A stretch of DNA of 64,000 nucleotides from Paenibacillus cymbidii (lineage in GTDB: Bacteria > Bacillota > Bacilli > Paenibacillales > NBRC-103111): positions 31,272 through 95,271 of the forward strand of contig NZ_SHLX01000034.1 in NCBI RefSeq assembly GCF_004764705.1, given 5' to 3'. The notes beneath the pieces were generated by a model. That model was not told the DNA's origin. It did no database searches and saw only the letters and a program-made list of their open reading frames with translations. Shown one piece after another: positions 29,925 to 38,203 of the stretch. Each line of letters opens with the position of its first letter. The stretch's first letter is position 1. The position numbers were made by a program, and so were the translations under genes.

Positions 29925-30791
29925 ATGTCCGCACCGTGGACCGTGCCGTCCAAATTCAACGTTCTTGCCCGGCTGACGAGGCCGCTGTTCAAGGACGCGA
30001 CCTTGTTCGTCGGCGCAGCCTTGCTGTTTGCATTCGTGCTGTGCAGCTTGCTGGCGCCGTGGATCGCGCCTTACAGGCCGGACGATCAGAATCTGATCGC
30101 CGCGTTGGAGGCGCCTTCCGCGCAGCATATTTTCGGAACCGACGAGCTTGGCCGGGATAACTTCGCCCGCATCGTCTATGCGTGCCGGGTCGATCTGCTC
30201 ATCGCGCTTGGCGGCGTGCTTGCGGCTTACGCCGCGGCGCTGCCCTTCGGATTGTCCGCCGGTTATTTCGGCGGCCGGATCGATCGTTTGATTTCGGCGA
30301 TATCCGAGTCGATTCTGACCTTCCCGTCGCTCGTGCTGGCGATTATCATCGTTTCGATGATCGGTTCGGGCAAAAGCGGCCTGATCCTTACGATTGTGAT
30401 CACGCAAGCGCCGCAAATCGTTCGCTATTTGCGCGGCTTCGTGCTCCAGGTGAGGGAAATGGAGTATATCGCGGCTGCGAAAGCCGCCGGCAGCCGCACG
30501 TTGACCATTCTCATGCGGCATGTGCTCCGCAACATACTGGGTCCCAGTCTGGTCGTCGTCAGTCTGCTTGCCAGCGAAGCGGTGCTCGTCGCCGCCGCGC
30601 TCGGCTTTCTCGGGCTCGGCGTACAGCCGCCGGAACCGGAATGGGGGACGATGCTCAGCCGCAGCCGCTCCTACTTCATGTCGGCGCCGCATCTGATGCT
30701 GTTTCCCGGTCTGGCGATCGCCTTGCTGATTCTCGCGTTCAACCTGCTCGGCGACGGCCTGAGGGATACGCTGGACGCAAAGAAACGGTAG
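29925..30791 (+). CDS. ABC transporter permease (DppC/OppC type)
   Basis: The 288-residue protein has an N-terminal membrane helix, the FGTDELGRDNFARIVYACRVDL segment typical of C-type permeases, and the EAA loop (MEYIAAAKAAGSRTLTILMRHVLRNILGP, near residue 177). AAAGGAGG precedes ATG 29925; the upstream start at 29883 has no homology or ribosome site. It is the second channel subunit of the island transporter. Confidence 0.92.
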   Translation: MSAPWTVPSKFNVLARLTRPLFKDATLFVGAALLFAFVLCSLLAPWIAPYRPDDQNLIAALEAPSAQHIFGTDELGRDNFARIVYACRVDLLIALGGVLAAYAAALPFGLSAGYFGGRIDRLISAISESILTFPSLVLAIIIVSMIGSGKSGLILTIVITQAPQIVRYLRGFVLQVREMEYIAAAKAAGSRTLTILMRHVLRNILGPSLVVVSLLASEAVLVAAALGFLGLGVQPPEPEWGTMLSRSRSYFMSAPHLMLFPGLAIALLILAFNLLGDGLRDTLDAKKR

Positions 30792-30852
30792 GCGGCATGA
30801 TCCTTGCTTCCATCATCCTTACGATACCGGAAAGAAGCGGAGTTGAATAAAA

Positions 30853-31896
30853 GTGGGAAAAGAAACAGGGACACCATCGACTACCATCGACCGTACGTTT
30901 ATTCGGCTCGGCGAAACGATCGATGCGCTCGTATCGAAAGATTTTACGGCGAGAGGCATCTCGCATGAGCTGTATGAGCAAGCCCGCGCCCAGACCGGGC
31001 TGCCGCTGACGACCGCCGCCGCGGCATTGCTTGTGCGGCATGTGCGTCCCGGCGATCGGGTGCTTATCTTTACCGGCTGGCCATCGCGGTCCTGGCTGAT
31101 TCGCGGCTTGACCGAAACGGACGGACCTGTGGGTGCCGCCGTGCTGGCTCGTGCGATCGAGCAAGGACTCGGTGCGATACCGATTGTCGTCATGGAGCAA
31201 TCGCTCCTTCCGTTCGGAGAAACGGCGCTTCGCGCGGCCGGACTGATCGTAAGCGATTTGCAAACGGCGCTTCGTTCCAAACCGGGGCCACCTTCGGCTG
31301 CTGTCGCGGCTGCGATTGCCTACCCGACCGATTGGGAGGCCGGCCGTGCGGCGGCAGATGCGTTCCTTCAGGAGCTCGGGCCGGCGGCGCTTATTGCAGT
31401 TGAACTGCCGGGAGCCAATGCGGAAGACAAGTATCACAATGTAACGGCGAGAGAAGTGCCTTCCCAGTTGGTCATCAAGGCGGATATCTTGTTCCGCGAA
31501 GCCGGCCGGCGTCGCATCCCCACGATCGGCATCGGGGACGGCGGCAATGAGCTCGGCATGGGCAACGTCAAGCAAGCGATCGTTCAACATTTGAAAAATG
31601 GCGACACCGTCGCGCCGGTTACCGAGGTCGACGTGCTGATCGCATCCAATATATCGAACTGGGGCGCATACGGGTTGGCTGCCATGCTGTCGGCCATGAT
31701 CGGCAAACCGGACATTATCCGGGGCATCAGCGTTTCCCGAATCACCCAGCGTCTTGTCGACGCAGGCGCTATCGACGGCCTGACCGCATACGTCGACGCC
31801 AAAAATGACGGGACGAGCCAGGAGATCAACGAGGCGCTGATGGGGCTCATGCATATGGCGGCGACAATGCACCTTAACGGATGGGCGAAAGGCTAA
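30853..31896 (+). CDS. DUF4392 protein (D-glutamate cyclase-like domain)
   Basis: The 347-residue protein fits the DUF4392 family, whose eukaryotic member (DGLUCY) interconverts D-glutamate and 5-oxo-D-proline. The diagnostic stretches are RPGDRVLIFTGWP near residue 70, PGANAEDKYHNVTAREV near 192, and GIGDGGNELGMGN near 227. There is no signal peptide. It starts at GTG 30853, 61 bp after the permease, and is followed by the ammonia-lyase gene after 18 bp. Its placement among sugar-acid enzymes suggests it opens a lactam or lactone, or removes an acidic D-amino acid from the imported compound. Neither idea is shown by the sequence. Confidence 0.82.
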   Translation: MGKETGTPSTTIDRTFIRLGETIDALVSKDFTARGISHELYEQARAQTGLPLTTAAAALLVRHVRPGDRVLIFTGWPSRSWLIRGLTETDGPVGAAVLARAIEQGLGAIPIVVMEQSLLPFGETALRAAGLIVSDLQTALRSKPGPPSAAVAAAIAYPTDWEAGRAAADAFLQELGPAALIAVELPGANAEDKYHNVTAREVPSQLVIKADILFREAGRRRIPTIGIGDGGNELGMGNVKQAIVQHLKNGDTVAPVTEVDVLIASNISNWGAYGLAAMLSAMIGKPDIIRGISVSRITQRLVDAGAIDGLTAYVDAKNDGTSQEINEALMGLMHMAATMHLNGWAKG

Positions 31897-31914
31897 GAGA
31901 AGGAGGAATTCGCG

Positions 31915-33012
31915 ATGGACCCTTATGAATCGATTGGCCTGCCGCGTGTCGTGAATGCCGCCGGCAAAATGACGTATCTCGGCAGCTCGGCCGTTCTGCC
32001 GGAAGTGGCGGAGGCGATGGCCCAGGCGGCGCAAAGCTATGTCGATATGGCCGCGCTCAAACGGACGATCAACGACCGCACGGGCGGGTTGGCCGGTGCG
32101 GAGGCGGCTTGCGTCACGGCAAGCGCCGCGGCGGGCATCGTTATATCGGTGGCCGCGGCGTTGACCGGCACTGATTTGGCGGCTATTGAGGCGCTGCCGG
32201 ATATAACGGGCCCCAAGCGCGAGGTTATTTTACAAAAGGGGCATGTCGTAAATTTCGGCGCCAACCTGGCGCAGATGATTCGTATGACCGGCGCGCGCCT
32301 TGTCGAGATCGGCACAGTGAACGGCGTCAAGCCGTACCATTTGGAAAGCGCGTTGTCCGAAACGACGGCTGCCATTGTATATGTGGTGTCGCATCATGCG
32401 GTATCCAACGAGATGCTGACGCTGCCGCAAGTCGCGGCCATCGCGGCGAAGCGCGGCGTACCTGTGATTGTCGACGCCGCGGCGGAGGTCGATCTTGCGC
32501 TGTATATATCGCAAGGGGCCGATCTTGTCGTCTATAGCGGGCACAAGGCGATCGGCGGACCGACTTCGGGTTTGATTGTCGGCCGTAAGCCGTTGATCGA
32601 CGCATGTATGATGCAAGAAAAAGGATACGGACGCGCCATGAAGCTGGGCAAAGAGAACCTGATCGGCTTCTACAAGGCGTTGGAAGCTTACGTTCGCCAG
32701 CAGCCGGAAGCGGCGCAGGAGCGTTGTTTGCGCGTAACGGAGGAGCTTCAGCGGGAATTGGCCGATTTGCCCGGCATTGCGACGAGCATCGTCTGGGATG
32801 CCACACGGCCGATCCCGCGTCTGCTGGTGACCGTGCAGGCCGGCGCGGGCCGAACGGCGAAGGAAGTCATCCGGCTGCTGGAAGCCGGCAACCCGTCGAT
32901 CCGGACCCGAAACCACCTGGTGGACGAAGGCATCATCCAGTTCGATCCGCGGGAGCTGAAGCCGGAAGAGACGAAGATCATCCGGCAAGCGCTGACCATG
33001 ATTCTGACGTAA
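31915..33012 (+). CDS. PLP-dependent DgaE/SelA-like ammonia-lyase
   Basis: The 365-residue fold-type I PLP enzyme belongs to the DgaE/YhfS branch related to selenocysteine synthase SelA. The PLP Lys is Lys211 in YSGHKAIGGPTSG. Asp187 in VIVDAAAE would contact the pyridine nitrogen. In the Salmonella dga operon the relative DgaE converts D-glucosaminate-6-phosphate to 2-keto-3-deoxygluconate-6-phosphate plus ammonia. The adjoining KDGP aldolase gene supports the same chemistry here. AAGGAGG lies 8 bp before ATG 31915. True SelA is unlikely because the protein is about 100 residues shorter and no selB or selC is nearby. Confidence 0.85.
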   Translation: MDPYESIGLPRVVNAAGKMTYLGSSAVLPEVAEAMAQAAQSYVDMAALKRTINDRTGGLAGAEAACVTASAAAGIVISVAAALTGTDLAAIEALPDITGPKREVILQKGHVVNFGANLAQMIRMTGARLVEIGTVNGVKPYHLESALSETTAAIVYVVSHHAVSNEMLTLPQVAAIAAKRGVPVIVDAAAEVDLALYISQGADLVVYSGHKAIGGPTSGLIVGRKPLIDACMMQEKGYGRAMKLGKENLIGFYKALEAYVRQQPEAAQERCLRVTEELQRELADLPGIATSIVWDATRPIPRLLVTVQAGAGRTAKEVIRLLEAGNPSIRTRNHLVDEGIIQFDPRELKPEETKIIRQALTMILT

Positions 33013-33075
33013 TTTGGCTATAAGATTGGGACCTGGCGCGATTGGGGATTGGTCAAGGGGATAGGGGGAGAGACA

Positions 33076-33834
33076 ATGGAATGGTTTGAACACGCGATCG
33101 GCGGAAGCGTCATCCTGAACGTCCAGACGAGCTCGCTTGGCGCCTCGTTGGCTGCGCATCAACTGCTGGGCCGCGCCGTATTCGTTGGCGTCATGGCTCG
33201 CGATTATCCGAATTTGGCCGACGGGGCCGCCTATATCGGGCGCTTGCACGAAGCCGGTATACAAGTGTCCGCCGGACTCGGCGACGGCAGCCCCGACGAG
33301 TGGGAACGGGCGCTACAGCTGGCGCTGGCGGCTCGTCCGCCGCATTTGAATCAAATTTTTTCGGCGGCGGCGCTCTCGCAATTCGCGCTCCGGCGCGAAG
33401 GAGCGCATACCGTCGTGAACGCCATGATCCGCCCTGCCGGCGAGCCGGGCATTGTGTCGCTCGGCACCGGTCCGCTCAGCGGCAGAATGGCAGGCGGGGT
33501 ACGAGTGCCGGCGGATGCGGCGATTGCCATGATGTGCGAGATGGGTATCGTGTCGGTGAAACTGTTTCCGATCGAGGGCGACCTCCGGCTGGACGAAGTG
33601 CGCGCGGTCGCCCGCGCGGTTGCAGCCGCCGATATGATGCTGGAGCCAACCGGCGGCATAACCCCGGACAATGTGGCGCGTGTGGTCGATGCTTGCCTCG
33701 CCGAAGGGGTGAGGTGCGTTATGCCGCATTTATACGGTTCGCTGAAGGACCCGTCGACGAATGATCTCGACATCGCCAGACTGGAACGTGCCGCTCGCGA
33801 AGTGGAGCGGTTGTTCGCGGGGAGCGGAGCATGA
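33076..33834 (+). CDS. DgaF-like 2-dehydro-3-deoxy-phosphogluconate aldolase (KDGP aldolase family)
   Basis: The 252-residue protein matches the KDGP aldolase family of DgaF rather than the Eda family. It has the probable Schiff-base Lys162 in SVKLFPIEG, NQIFSAAAL, VSLGTGPLSGR and EPTGGITPDN (Glu190). The predicted reaction splits a 2-keto-3-deoxy-6-phospho sugar acid into pyruvate and glyceraldehyde-3-phosphate. ATG 33076 follows AGGGGGAGAG. The stop overlaps the kinase start by 4 bp (ATGA), so the two enzymes are translationally coupled. Confidence 0.88.
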   Translation: MEWFEHAIGGSVILNVQTSSLGASLAAHQLLGRAVFVGVMARDYPNLADGAAYIGRLHEAGIQVSAGLGDGSPDEWERALQLALAARPPHLNQIFSAAALSQFALRREGAHTVVNAMIRPAGEPGIVSLGTGPLSGRMAGGVRVPADAAIAMMCEMGIVSVKLFPIEGDLRLDEVRAVARAVAAADMMLEPTGGITPDNVARVVDACLAEGVRCVMPHLYGSLKDPSTNDLDIARLERAAREVERLFAGSGA

Positions 33835-35357
33835 CCGCGCGCGGGGCGGACGGGCAGCGGTCCGGCAGCGGCAATTCCGACCCTGCGGAGTCGGGCGGTC
33901 GCGAGCTGCTGCTTGCGGTTGACATCGGCTCCACGCTGGTCAAGGTGGCATTGATCAGGGTTGCGGACGGCGCGATAATCGCTGCCGGTAAAACGACGCT
34001 GCCCGTCGAACGTACGGGCGAACGAGCGGAATTGAAGGCGGAAGCGTTGTGGGCGGCATTTGTGTCAGCAGTGCAGGCCGTTCACCGGCAGACGGCGGAC
34101 GTTGCTGCACGGCTTGAAGCGGTAAGCGTGACGTCGCAAATGGCCGGTCTGGTGCTGCTGGACGAACGGTTTCGACCGGTGCGGGGCATGATTCCCGGTG
34201 TCGACAGCCGCGGTGCCGCGTACGTGGAGGCGTTCGCCGAACGGCTCCAGGAGCCGCTCGTCTATGCGCGTACCGGCTGCCCGCCGATCGGCATCTACCC
34301 GAGCGTGAAGCTGATCGGTTTGCGGGCAGAAGAGCCGGATGCCTTGCGGCGCACGCGTTTCATCGGCGGCGTCAAGGAATATGTCGTGCAGCGGCTGACC
34401 GGCCGTTGGGTGACCGATCCGGCAACGGCTTCCTGCACGCAGCTGTACGACCAGCGATCCGGCGATTGGTGGCCGGAAGCGATTGCGGCGATCGGCATCA
34501 AGAGCGGCATGCTGCCGACGCTTCTCGCTCCGGAGGAAACGGCGGGGTCGCTGATGGCGCCTGCCGCCCGGGAACTGGGCTTGTTCGAGGGCATGCCGGT
34601 ATTGGTAGGCACAGGCGACGGACCTGCCGCGAACTTGTCGACCGGCGCGATCACCTCCGCCGAGCTTTGCGTTTCATTCGGTACGACCGCCGTAACGCGC
34701 TATTTTTCGGAGGAGAACCCGGCTTTCGAAGTGGCGCCGGCAGCCGAGGAAGGGACGGAGGCGGCGATGCGGCGGCGGACGTTCCGCCAGCATTTCGGCG
34801 GCCGGCTGTTTTTGCACGGCTGCCGGCTGGAAGGCGCGGGGCCTGCGCTGGAGCCGCTGCTGCCGGCATTTGCAGACGAGACGGCCCCATTGCCGGCGCG
34901 CACGATGGGCGACGGCGCGCTGCAGTTCGACCCGTATGCCGAAGAAGAGGCGAATCGTTTTGTCGGCGGCGGCGAATCCGTCGGCCGCGGCGAACGGCTG
35001 CGCGCAGTGCAGGACGGCATCCTGCTCGCGCTGCACCGGGGGATGGCGCCGGCGCTTGCGGGCCGCGGCTTCCGCGACATTCGGCCGATCGGCGGCGGCA
35101 TGGCGAACCGGCCGTGGATGCAGGATATGGCCGACTTGTTTCAACTGCCGGTAGTGCTTACGCAGGGTGGGGACGGCACCCTCGGCGCAGCGATGATCGC
35201 GCTGAAAGGGCTTGGGGTCGTCCCGACATGGCGGCATGCTGCCGAACGTATCGTTCGCCTAACCGGCGTGCTTGAACCGAATGTCGCGGTTCGCGACGAC
35301 TGGCGGCGATGCGCGGAGCGATTCCGATTGCTGCAGGAAAGGAGAGGACGGGCATGA
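33831..35357 (+). CDS. FGGY-family carbohydrate kinase
   Basis: The 508-residue protein has both FGGY halves. The N-terminal phosphate-binding motif is LLLAVDIGSTLVKVALI (from residue 27). The probable catalytic Asp lies in GTGDGPAANLSTGAI (near 264), and the C-terminal adenosine segment is GGGMANRPWMQDMADLF (near 420). The family phosphorylates sugars and sugar acids such as xylulose or gluconate. Flanked by 4-bp overlaps with the aldolase and OppD-like genes, it would supply the 6-phosphate that the lyase and aldolase need, since the importer is ABC-type and not a PTS. The first 23 residues are low complexity. Confidence 0.88.
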   Translation: MTARGADGQRSGSGNSDPAESGGRELLLAVDIGSTLVKVALIRVADGAIIAAGKTTLPVERTGERAELKAEALWAAFVSAVQAVHRQTADVAARLEAVSVTSQMAGLVLLDERFRPVRGMIPGVDSRGAAYVEAFAERLQEPLVYARTGCPPIGIYPSVKLIGLRAEEPDALRRTRFIGGVKEYVVQRLTGRWVTDPATASCTQLYDQRSGDWWPEAIAAIGIKSGMLPTLLAPEETAGSLMAPAARELGLFEGMPVLVGTGDGPAANLSTGAITSAELCVSFGTTAVTRYFSEENPAFEVAPAAEEGTEAAMRRRTFRQHFGGRLFLHGCRLEGAGPALEPLLPAFADETAPLPARTMGDGALQFDPYAEEEANRFVGGGESVGRGERLRAVQDGILLALHRGMAPALAGRGFRDIRPIGGGMANRPWMQDMADLFQLPVVLTQGGDGTLGAAMIALKGLGVVPTWRHAAERIVRLTGVLEPNVAVRDDWRRCAERFRLLQERRGRA

Positions 35358-36394
35358 AGGAGCAGTTGCTGTCGGTGCGCAATCTTGTGACGGCGTTTCG
35401 CACCGGGAGGGGCACGGTGCGCGCCGTGGACGGCATTTCGTTCGACGTGGCGTACGGGGAAACGGTCGGCATCGTCGGCGAGTCGGGCAGCGGCAAAAGC
35501 GTGACGTCATTGTCGGTTATGGGGCTCGTCAAGCATCCGGGCGTCGTGCTCGAAGGCTCGATCCGCTTCCGCGGCCAAGAGCTGGCCGGATGTCGGCCGA
35601 AGGAATGGCGGGCTATTCGCGGCAAGGAAATGGCGATGATTTTTCAAGAACCGATGACGTCGCTCAATCCGGTATTGACCATCGGCGAACAATTGGCCGA
35701 AACGATCCGGCTTCATCAAAGCCGCGGGCGTATGGAAGCGATGAAGCGAGCCGCCGACCTGCTGGAGAAGGTCGGCATTCCGATGGCGGAGGCGCGGCTG
35801 CGCCAATACCCGCATCAGCTTTCCGGCGGCATGCGGCAGCGGGTGATGATAGCGATGGCGTTGTCCTGCGATCCGCAGCTGCTGATCGCCGACGAACCGA
35901 CGACGGCGCTCGATGTGACGATTCAGGCGCAAATTCTCGATTTGCTAAAGCGGCTGAACCGGTTTGAAGGCATGGGGTTGTTGATGGTGACGCACGACCT
36001 CGGCGTCGTTGCCGAAACTTGCGAACGCGTCATCGTGATGTACGCCGGACGAATCGTGGAGCAAGGCCCGGTTGCCGACGTATTCCGTGATCCGCGGCAT
36101 CCGTATACAGCGGCGTTGTTGCAGTCCATCCCTGTCATCGGCAAGGAACGCGGCCGGTTGTTTTCCATTCCCGGCAGCGTGCCGTCGCCGCATGCGATGC
36201 CGGCGGGATGCCGGTTCCATCCGCGCTGCGCGCACGCCTTCGACCGCTGCACGCAGCAGATGCCGCAGCTTCGGGAAGCGGGCAACGGCAGAATGGCGGC
36301 CTGCTGGTATGCGGAGCAGCTCGGACTGCAGCCGACGCAATCGCTTGCGGTTGGCGATGCCGCACGAAAGGGGAAAGCGCCATGGGAAACGTAA
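35354..36394 (+). CDS. ABC transporter ATP-binding protein (OppD/DppD type)
   Basis: The 346-residue ATPase has Walker A GESGSGKSV (residues 42-50), the signature LSGGMRQRV (near 157) and Walker B LLIADEPTTALD. The C-terminal oligopeptide-type extension contains CRFHPRCAHAFDRC, a Cys cluster typical of OppD. It overlaps the kinase stop by 4 bp and the next ATPase by 13 bp. It powers the island transporter, though its gene is separated from the permeases by four enzyme genes. Confidence 0.93.
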   Translation: MKEQLLSVRNLVTAFRTGRGTVRAVDGISFDVAYGETVGIVGESGSGKSVTSLSVMGLVKHPGVVLEGSIRFRGQELAGCRPKEWRAIRGKEMAMIFQEPMTSLNPVLTIGEQLAETIRLHQSRGRMEAMKRAADLLEKVGIPMAEARLRQYPHQLSGGMRQRVMIAMALSCDPQLLIADEPTTALDVTIQAQILDLLKRLNRFEGMGLLMVTHDLGVVAETCERVIVMYAGRIVEQGPVADVFRDPRHPYTAALLQSIPVIGKERGRLFSIPGSVPSPHAMPAGCRFHPRCAHAFDRCTQQMPQLREAGNGRMAACWYAEQLGLQPTQSLAVGDAARKGKAPWET

Positions 36395-37413
36395 CGGCAG
36401 CACGCGGCGCGGCTTCCGGACCGGCGGTCCCCTCTCCGCCTCCGCTCGTGCAGGTGGAGGGGCTGTCGAAGCATTTTGCGACCGAACGCAAGCTGTTCGG
36501 CAAGCCGGCCGGAACAGTGAAGGCGGTGAACGGGCTGACCTTCGACATTCGGGACGGCGAAACGTTTGCGCTTGTCGGCGAATCCGGCTGCGGCAAAAGT
36601 ACGGCAAGCCGCTTGATTCTGCGTCTGCTTGACCCAACGTCGGGGACGGTGAAGTTTCAGGGGAACGATCTGTTTGCCTTGTCGCGGAAGCGGATGCGCG
36701 AGATGAGGCGGCACATGCAGATCATTTTCCAGGACCCGTTCGGATCGCTGAACCCGCGGATGAAAATACAGGATATTATCGCCGAGCCGCTGGTCGCTCA
36801 TCGGGAAGGCAATGCCGCCGCACGGCTGCGCCGCGTCAAGGAGCTGATGCAAATCGTAGGGTTGAGCGAAGAGATGCTGCAGCGCTATCCGCATGAATTT
36901 TCCGGCGGCCAGCGGCAGCGGATCAGCATCGCGCGGGCGCTGGCGCTCCAACCGAAGCTCGTCGTCTGCGACGAGGCGGTATCGGCGCTCGACGTTTCGA
37001 TACAGGCGCAGGTATTGAATTTGCTGCAGGAGCTGCAACAGCGGTTTGGTTTAACTTACTTGTTCGTCTCGCACAATCTGAGTGTCGTCCATCACATTGC
37101 CGACCGCGTCGGCGTGATGTATTTGGGGCGGCTGGTCGAGCTGGGCGAGGTAGATGCGATTTTTAATCAGCCGGCCCATCCTTACACGCAAGCGCTGTTA
37201 TCGGCCATTCCGGAAATCGAACCGGAGCGGCGGCGCGAGCGGATCTTGCTGCAGGGGGACTTGCCCAGCCCGACGAATCCCCCGTCCGGCTGCCCGTTCC
37301 ATACCCGTTGCCCCTATGCGCAGCCACGCTGCGAGACGACGGAACCGATGTTCCGCGAAACTGCGGACGGCCACTGGTCGGCTTGCCACTATCCATTGGC
37401 GGCTATGACTTGA
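36382..37413 (+). CDS. ABC transporter ATP-binding protein (OppF/DppF type)
   Basis: The 343-residue ATPase has Walker A GESGCGKST (near 66), DPFGSLNPRM, the signature FSGGQRQRISIARAL and Walker B VVCDEAVSALD. A C-terminal CPFHTRCPYAQPRC Cys cluster follows. It starts at ATG 36382 after AAAGGGGAAAG, inside the end of the previous gene. The first 25 residues are Ala/Pro-rich. It is the last gene of the island operon and is followed by a terminator. Confidence 0.93.
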   Translation: MGNVTAARGAASGPAVPSPPPLVQVEGLSKHFATERKLFGKPAGTVKAVNGLTFDIRDGETFALVGESGCGKSTASRLILRLLDPTSGTVKFQGNDLFALSRKRMREMRRHMQIIFQDPFGSLNPRMKIQDIIAEPLVAHREGNAAARLRRVKELMQIVGLSEEMLQRYPHEFSGGQRQRISIARALALQPKLVVCDEAVSALDVSIQAQVLNLLQELQQRFGLTYLFVSHNLSVVHHIADRVGVMYLGRLVELGEVDAIFNQPAHPYTQALLSAIPEIEPERRRERILLQGDLPSPTNPPSGCPFHTRCPYAQPRCETTEPMFRETADGHWSACHYPLAAMT

Positions 37414-37430
37414 TCGGCCCGCTGTCCGAC

Positions 37431-37467
37431 AGCCGCTTCTTCCCGAACGGGGATGAGGCGGCTTTTT
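37431..37467 (+). terminator. terminator of the island operon
   Basis: AGCCGCTTCTTCCC and GGGGATGAGGCGGCT form a stem followed by TTTTT, 17 bp after the last ATPase gene. Confidence 0.75.
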
Positions 37468-37495
37468 AGCAACCGCATCACGAAGCATCACTGCG

Positions 37496-37745
37496 CGGAA
37501 GGGTTGCTCCTCCGATCGCTTGTTGTTTTCGGATGGCCTGGAATCAACGAGGTCAAGGTGGCCATCCGAAAATAAAGGCGACCGCTGCCGCTTCTCCGGA
37601 GCACCCCTTCTACTCCGCTACTTGCGTGAAACATCAGCAATGCAAACGAAGCTTCACGCCTTAACCGCTGCGCGGAAGGGGTGCTCCTCCGATCGCTTCT
37701 TGTTTTCGGATGCCCGGGATCAACGAGTCCAAGGTTGGCATCAAA
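37496..37745. repeat. two direct copies of a hairpin-bearing repeat
   Basis: The first copy (about 37496-37597) contains TTTTCGGATGGCC and GGCCATCCGAAAA as a stem. The second (about 37675-37745) repeats GCTCCTCCGATCGCTT, TTGTTTTCGGATG and ATCAACGAG, but breaks off where the AATAGCC repeat begins. A third, inverted copy is at 38204-38296. The ORFs that can be drawn here are not gene-like. Confidence 0.7.
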
Positions 37746-37758
37746 TAGGCACTTCAAG

Positions 37759-37841
37759 CCAAATAGCAAGTGAAATCACTGGCTATTTGGATGAGGGCGG
37801 CCGTTTTTGACGAAATAGGCAATAAAACATGGCCTATTTCG
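37759..37841. repeat. paired AATAGCC palindromes
   Basis: Hairpin one (37759-37790, one mismatch, loop AAAT) and hairpin two (37811-37841, perfect 10-bp arms) repeat the order and loop sequences of 8124-8201. Hairpin two forms the start of the right direct repeat. Confidence 0.75.
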
Positions 37842-38086
37842 CGAAGCGCCTTACTCGAGCAGCCCAGAAGCAAATTTGTAAACAGACGGAGGGGAGAATG
37901 CGGCGCATCAAACAAAGTGTCAACTTTATGAGGGGGGCTCCTACCGTGCGGCTGCATCACCAGCCGCTGCGTCCGCCTGCCATCCTGCAATATGCGGATG
38001 GAGAAACTGCCATTGCCCGAAATCGTCAGGGCACATGAAGTTGTGCCCTGCGTGCGGCGGCCGTTGGGGCAAAAGGATTTTCAGCC
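37820..38086 (+). repeat. right direct repeat flanking the tuf-rpsJ island
   Basis: This matches 25974-26164 in the same orientation: 40 identical bp, then about 72 bp unique to this copy (37860-37931), then about 155 bp of close similarity ending at TCAGCCG. The unique segment is the only large difference between the copies. Confidence 0.8.
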
Positions 38087-38203
38087 GCCGCGGAAGCGGG
38101 GGGCGGCGGCACAAAGAAGCGAGCGAAGCAATGCGCCGGCGGCGGCGATTCGCAATGTTTGAAAGCAGAGGCGAGGGGGCGGGAGCGGAGAGCGGGGGGT
38201 GGT

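Noticed and set aside
31915..33012. Selenocysteine synthase SelA
   Set aside because: The protein is shorter than SelA, no selB or selC is near, and the adjacent KDGP aldolase points to the DgaE branch.
26165..37470. Island as a prophage or integrative element
   Set aside because: There is no integrase, transposase, relaxase, tRNA target or phage gene; only metabolic and transport genes and flanking repeats.
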